Shown here piece by piece: positions 63,403-64,000 of a DNA stretch of 64,000 nt. The stretch's first letter is position 1. The number at the start of each line of letters is the position of its first letter. Origin of the DNA: Paenibacillus arenilitoris (GTDB lineage Bacteria > Bacillota > Bacilli > Paenibacillales > Paenibacillaceae). The notes beneath the pieces are model-generated. The model was not told the DNA's origin. It made no database searches and was given only the letters and a program-made list of their open reading frames with translations. The stretch covers positions 1-64,000 of the forward strand of contig NZ_JACXIY010000015.1 of assembly GCF_014705655.1 (NCBI RefSeq), read 5' to 3'. Position numbers and translations under genes: made by a program.

Positions 63403-63469
63403 CTAAATATCGACCTATACATGCGGCCGGCATCCAAGCAAGGCCAAGAGCGAGGGGACAATTCACGCG

Positions 63470-64000
63470 ATGAATCAGGATCGTCGGCAAATTATCGTCA
63501 AAGAGATTGATCATTGGCGGCGAAGCAAGCTGCTGCCGGATCAGTACTGTGATTTTCTGCTGAATTTATATGCCGATCAGGAAACGTCGGCACAAATCCG
63601 CGGCAGCCATCACGGCACGGTCGGCAAAGCCGTAGCTGCGGTCCAGCGCGCGACCGGCATGCAGTGGCTACTTACATTTGGAACTTTTACCTTTATTTCC
63701 TTTGTTGTGCTTTATTTTAACGAATTTCATCCGCTAATGCAAATGGGGATCGTGGCCGGCTCGACGGTCGTTCTGCTATGGATCGGCCAGCGGCTTCGTA
63801 GCCGCAGCGAAGCCGCCGGCTTGACGTTGACCGGCCTCGGCATGCTCCTGCTGCTCGGAGGCGGTCTGTATATGCTGGATTTGCACGGCATGGAGCATTG
63901 GGGCTGGCGACCGGGGCTTCTTGCCGGCTGTTCGCTGATGTGGGTCATTTATGGCATAAAGGGACGCATTCCCGTACTTCACGCCTGCGGCTGGCTTGCG
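63470..64000 (+). CDS. Membrane protein of unknown function, 5' part
   Basis: Open to the window edge (177 codons, no stop). ATG about 11 bases after GAGGGGA. Seen: a cytoplasmic-type N terminus (MNQDRRQIIVKEIDHWRRSKLLPDQYCDFLLNLY) that resembles the start of DUF2157-type proteins, then transmembrane segments from residue ~66: WLLTFGTFTFISFVVLYF, MGIVAGSTVVLLWIG, LTGLGMLLLLGGGLYML and LLAGCSLMWVIYGI. Gene context after rpoD gives no function. It was found by translating past the last annotated gene, since it has no stop inside the window. Confidence 0.75.
   Translation, partial: MNQDRRQIIVKEIDHWRRSKLLPDQYCDFLLNLYADQETSAQIRGSHHGTVGKAVAAVQRATGMQWLLTFGTFTFISFVVLYFNEFHPLMQMGIVAGSTVVLLWIGQRLRSRSEAAGLTLTGLGMLLLLGGGLYMLDLHGMEHWGWRPGLLAGCSLMWVIYGIKGRIPVLHACGWLA

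Noticed and set aside
1..64000. CRISPR arrays, tRNA or rRNA genes, insertion sequences, prophage genes
   Set aside because: I saw no regularly spaced identical repeats, no cloverleaf-like genes, and no transposase, integrase or phage structural motifs on either strand.

Overview
The window is a high-GC chromosomal segment of an endospore-forming Gram-positive bacterium, most likely a Paenibacillaceae member (Paenibacillus/Cohnella type). The reasons are spore genes (gpr, spoIIP, yqfC, yqfD), strong AGGAGG-type ribosome binding sites, HrcA/CIRCE heat-shock control, a T-box leader on glyQS and addBA. The gene order closely follows the Bacillus subtilis comEC-holA-rpsT ... dnaG-sigA region, with insertions. 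The genus is inferred from gene order and composition, not from any search.

Layout. 1-5.2 kb: the 3' part of comEC, an ECF sigma/anti-sigma pair (sigW-rsiW) with an ECF-type promoter, and holA. 5.3-13.1 kb: an accessory island between holA and rpsT. It starts with the wreck of a sugar-transport and sensing module: a solute-binding lipoprotein, a YesM-like kinase and a YesN-like regulator, all frameshifted. It continues with an intact-looking five-gene operon: two tandem GHL6-type putative glycoside hydrolases, a tartronate-semialdehyde-reductase/3-hydroxyisobutyrate-dehydrogenase-like enzyme, a truncated TIM-barrel isomerase and a glycerate kinase. 13.1-20.5 kb: rpsT (reverse), gpr, a large palindromic repeat, spoIIP, a yqxA-like gene, lepA, hemW and a short ArgA-like acetyltransferase. 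20.5-25.4 kb: hrcA-grpE-dnaK-dnaJ behind a perfect CIRCE. 25.4-32.9 kb: two tiny coupled genes, prmA, an S2P protease, rsmE, mtaB, a Nudix gene, a reverse-strand Na/Pi transporter and an RlmI-like methyltransferase. 33-41 kb: addB-addA and two hypothetical genes.

41.4-53.9 kb: hit, rpsU, yqeY, then nfeD-floA plus a small membrane protein behind an exact sigma-W promoter (TGAAAC-N16-CGTA), then yqfC, yqfD, phoH, a pgpH-like HD phosphodiesterase, ybeY, dgkA, cdd, era, yqzL and recO. 54-64 kb: a DHA2 efflux pump, the glycine T-box and glyQ-glyS, the PEP-synthase regulator gene, a yqxD gene with an unusual start, dnaG, rpoD and the 5' part of a membrane protein gene that runs off the edge.

Functionally, most of the window is housekeeping: ribosome maturation and translation (rpsT, rpsU, lepA, prmA, rsmE, mtaB, ybeY, era, glyQS), replication and repair (holA, addAB, recO, dnaG), protein folding, and sporulation. 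The two stress circuits (HrcA/CIRCE and SigW) have both regulator and target in the window. The most novel material is the holA-rpsT island, whose enzymes suggest degradation of an unknown glycoside or sugar acid down to 2-phosphoglycerate.
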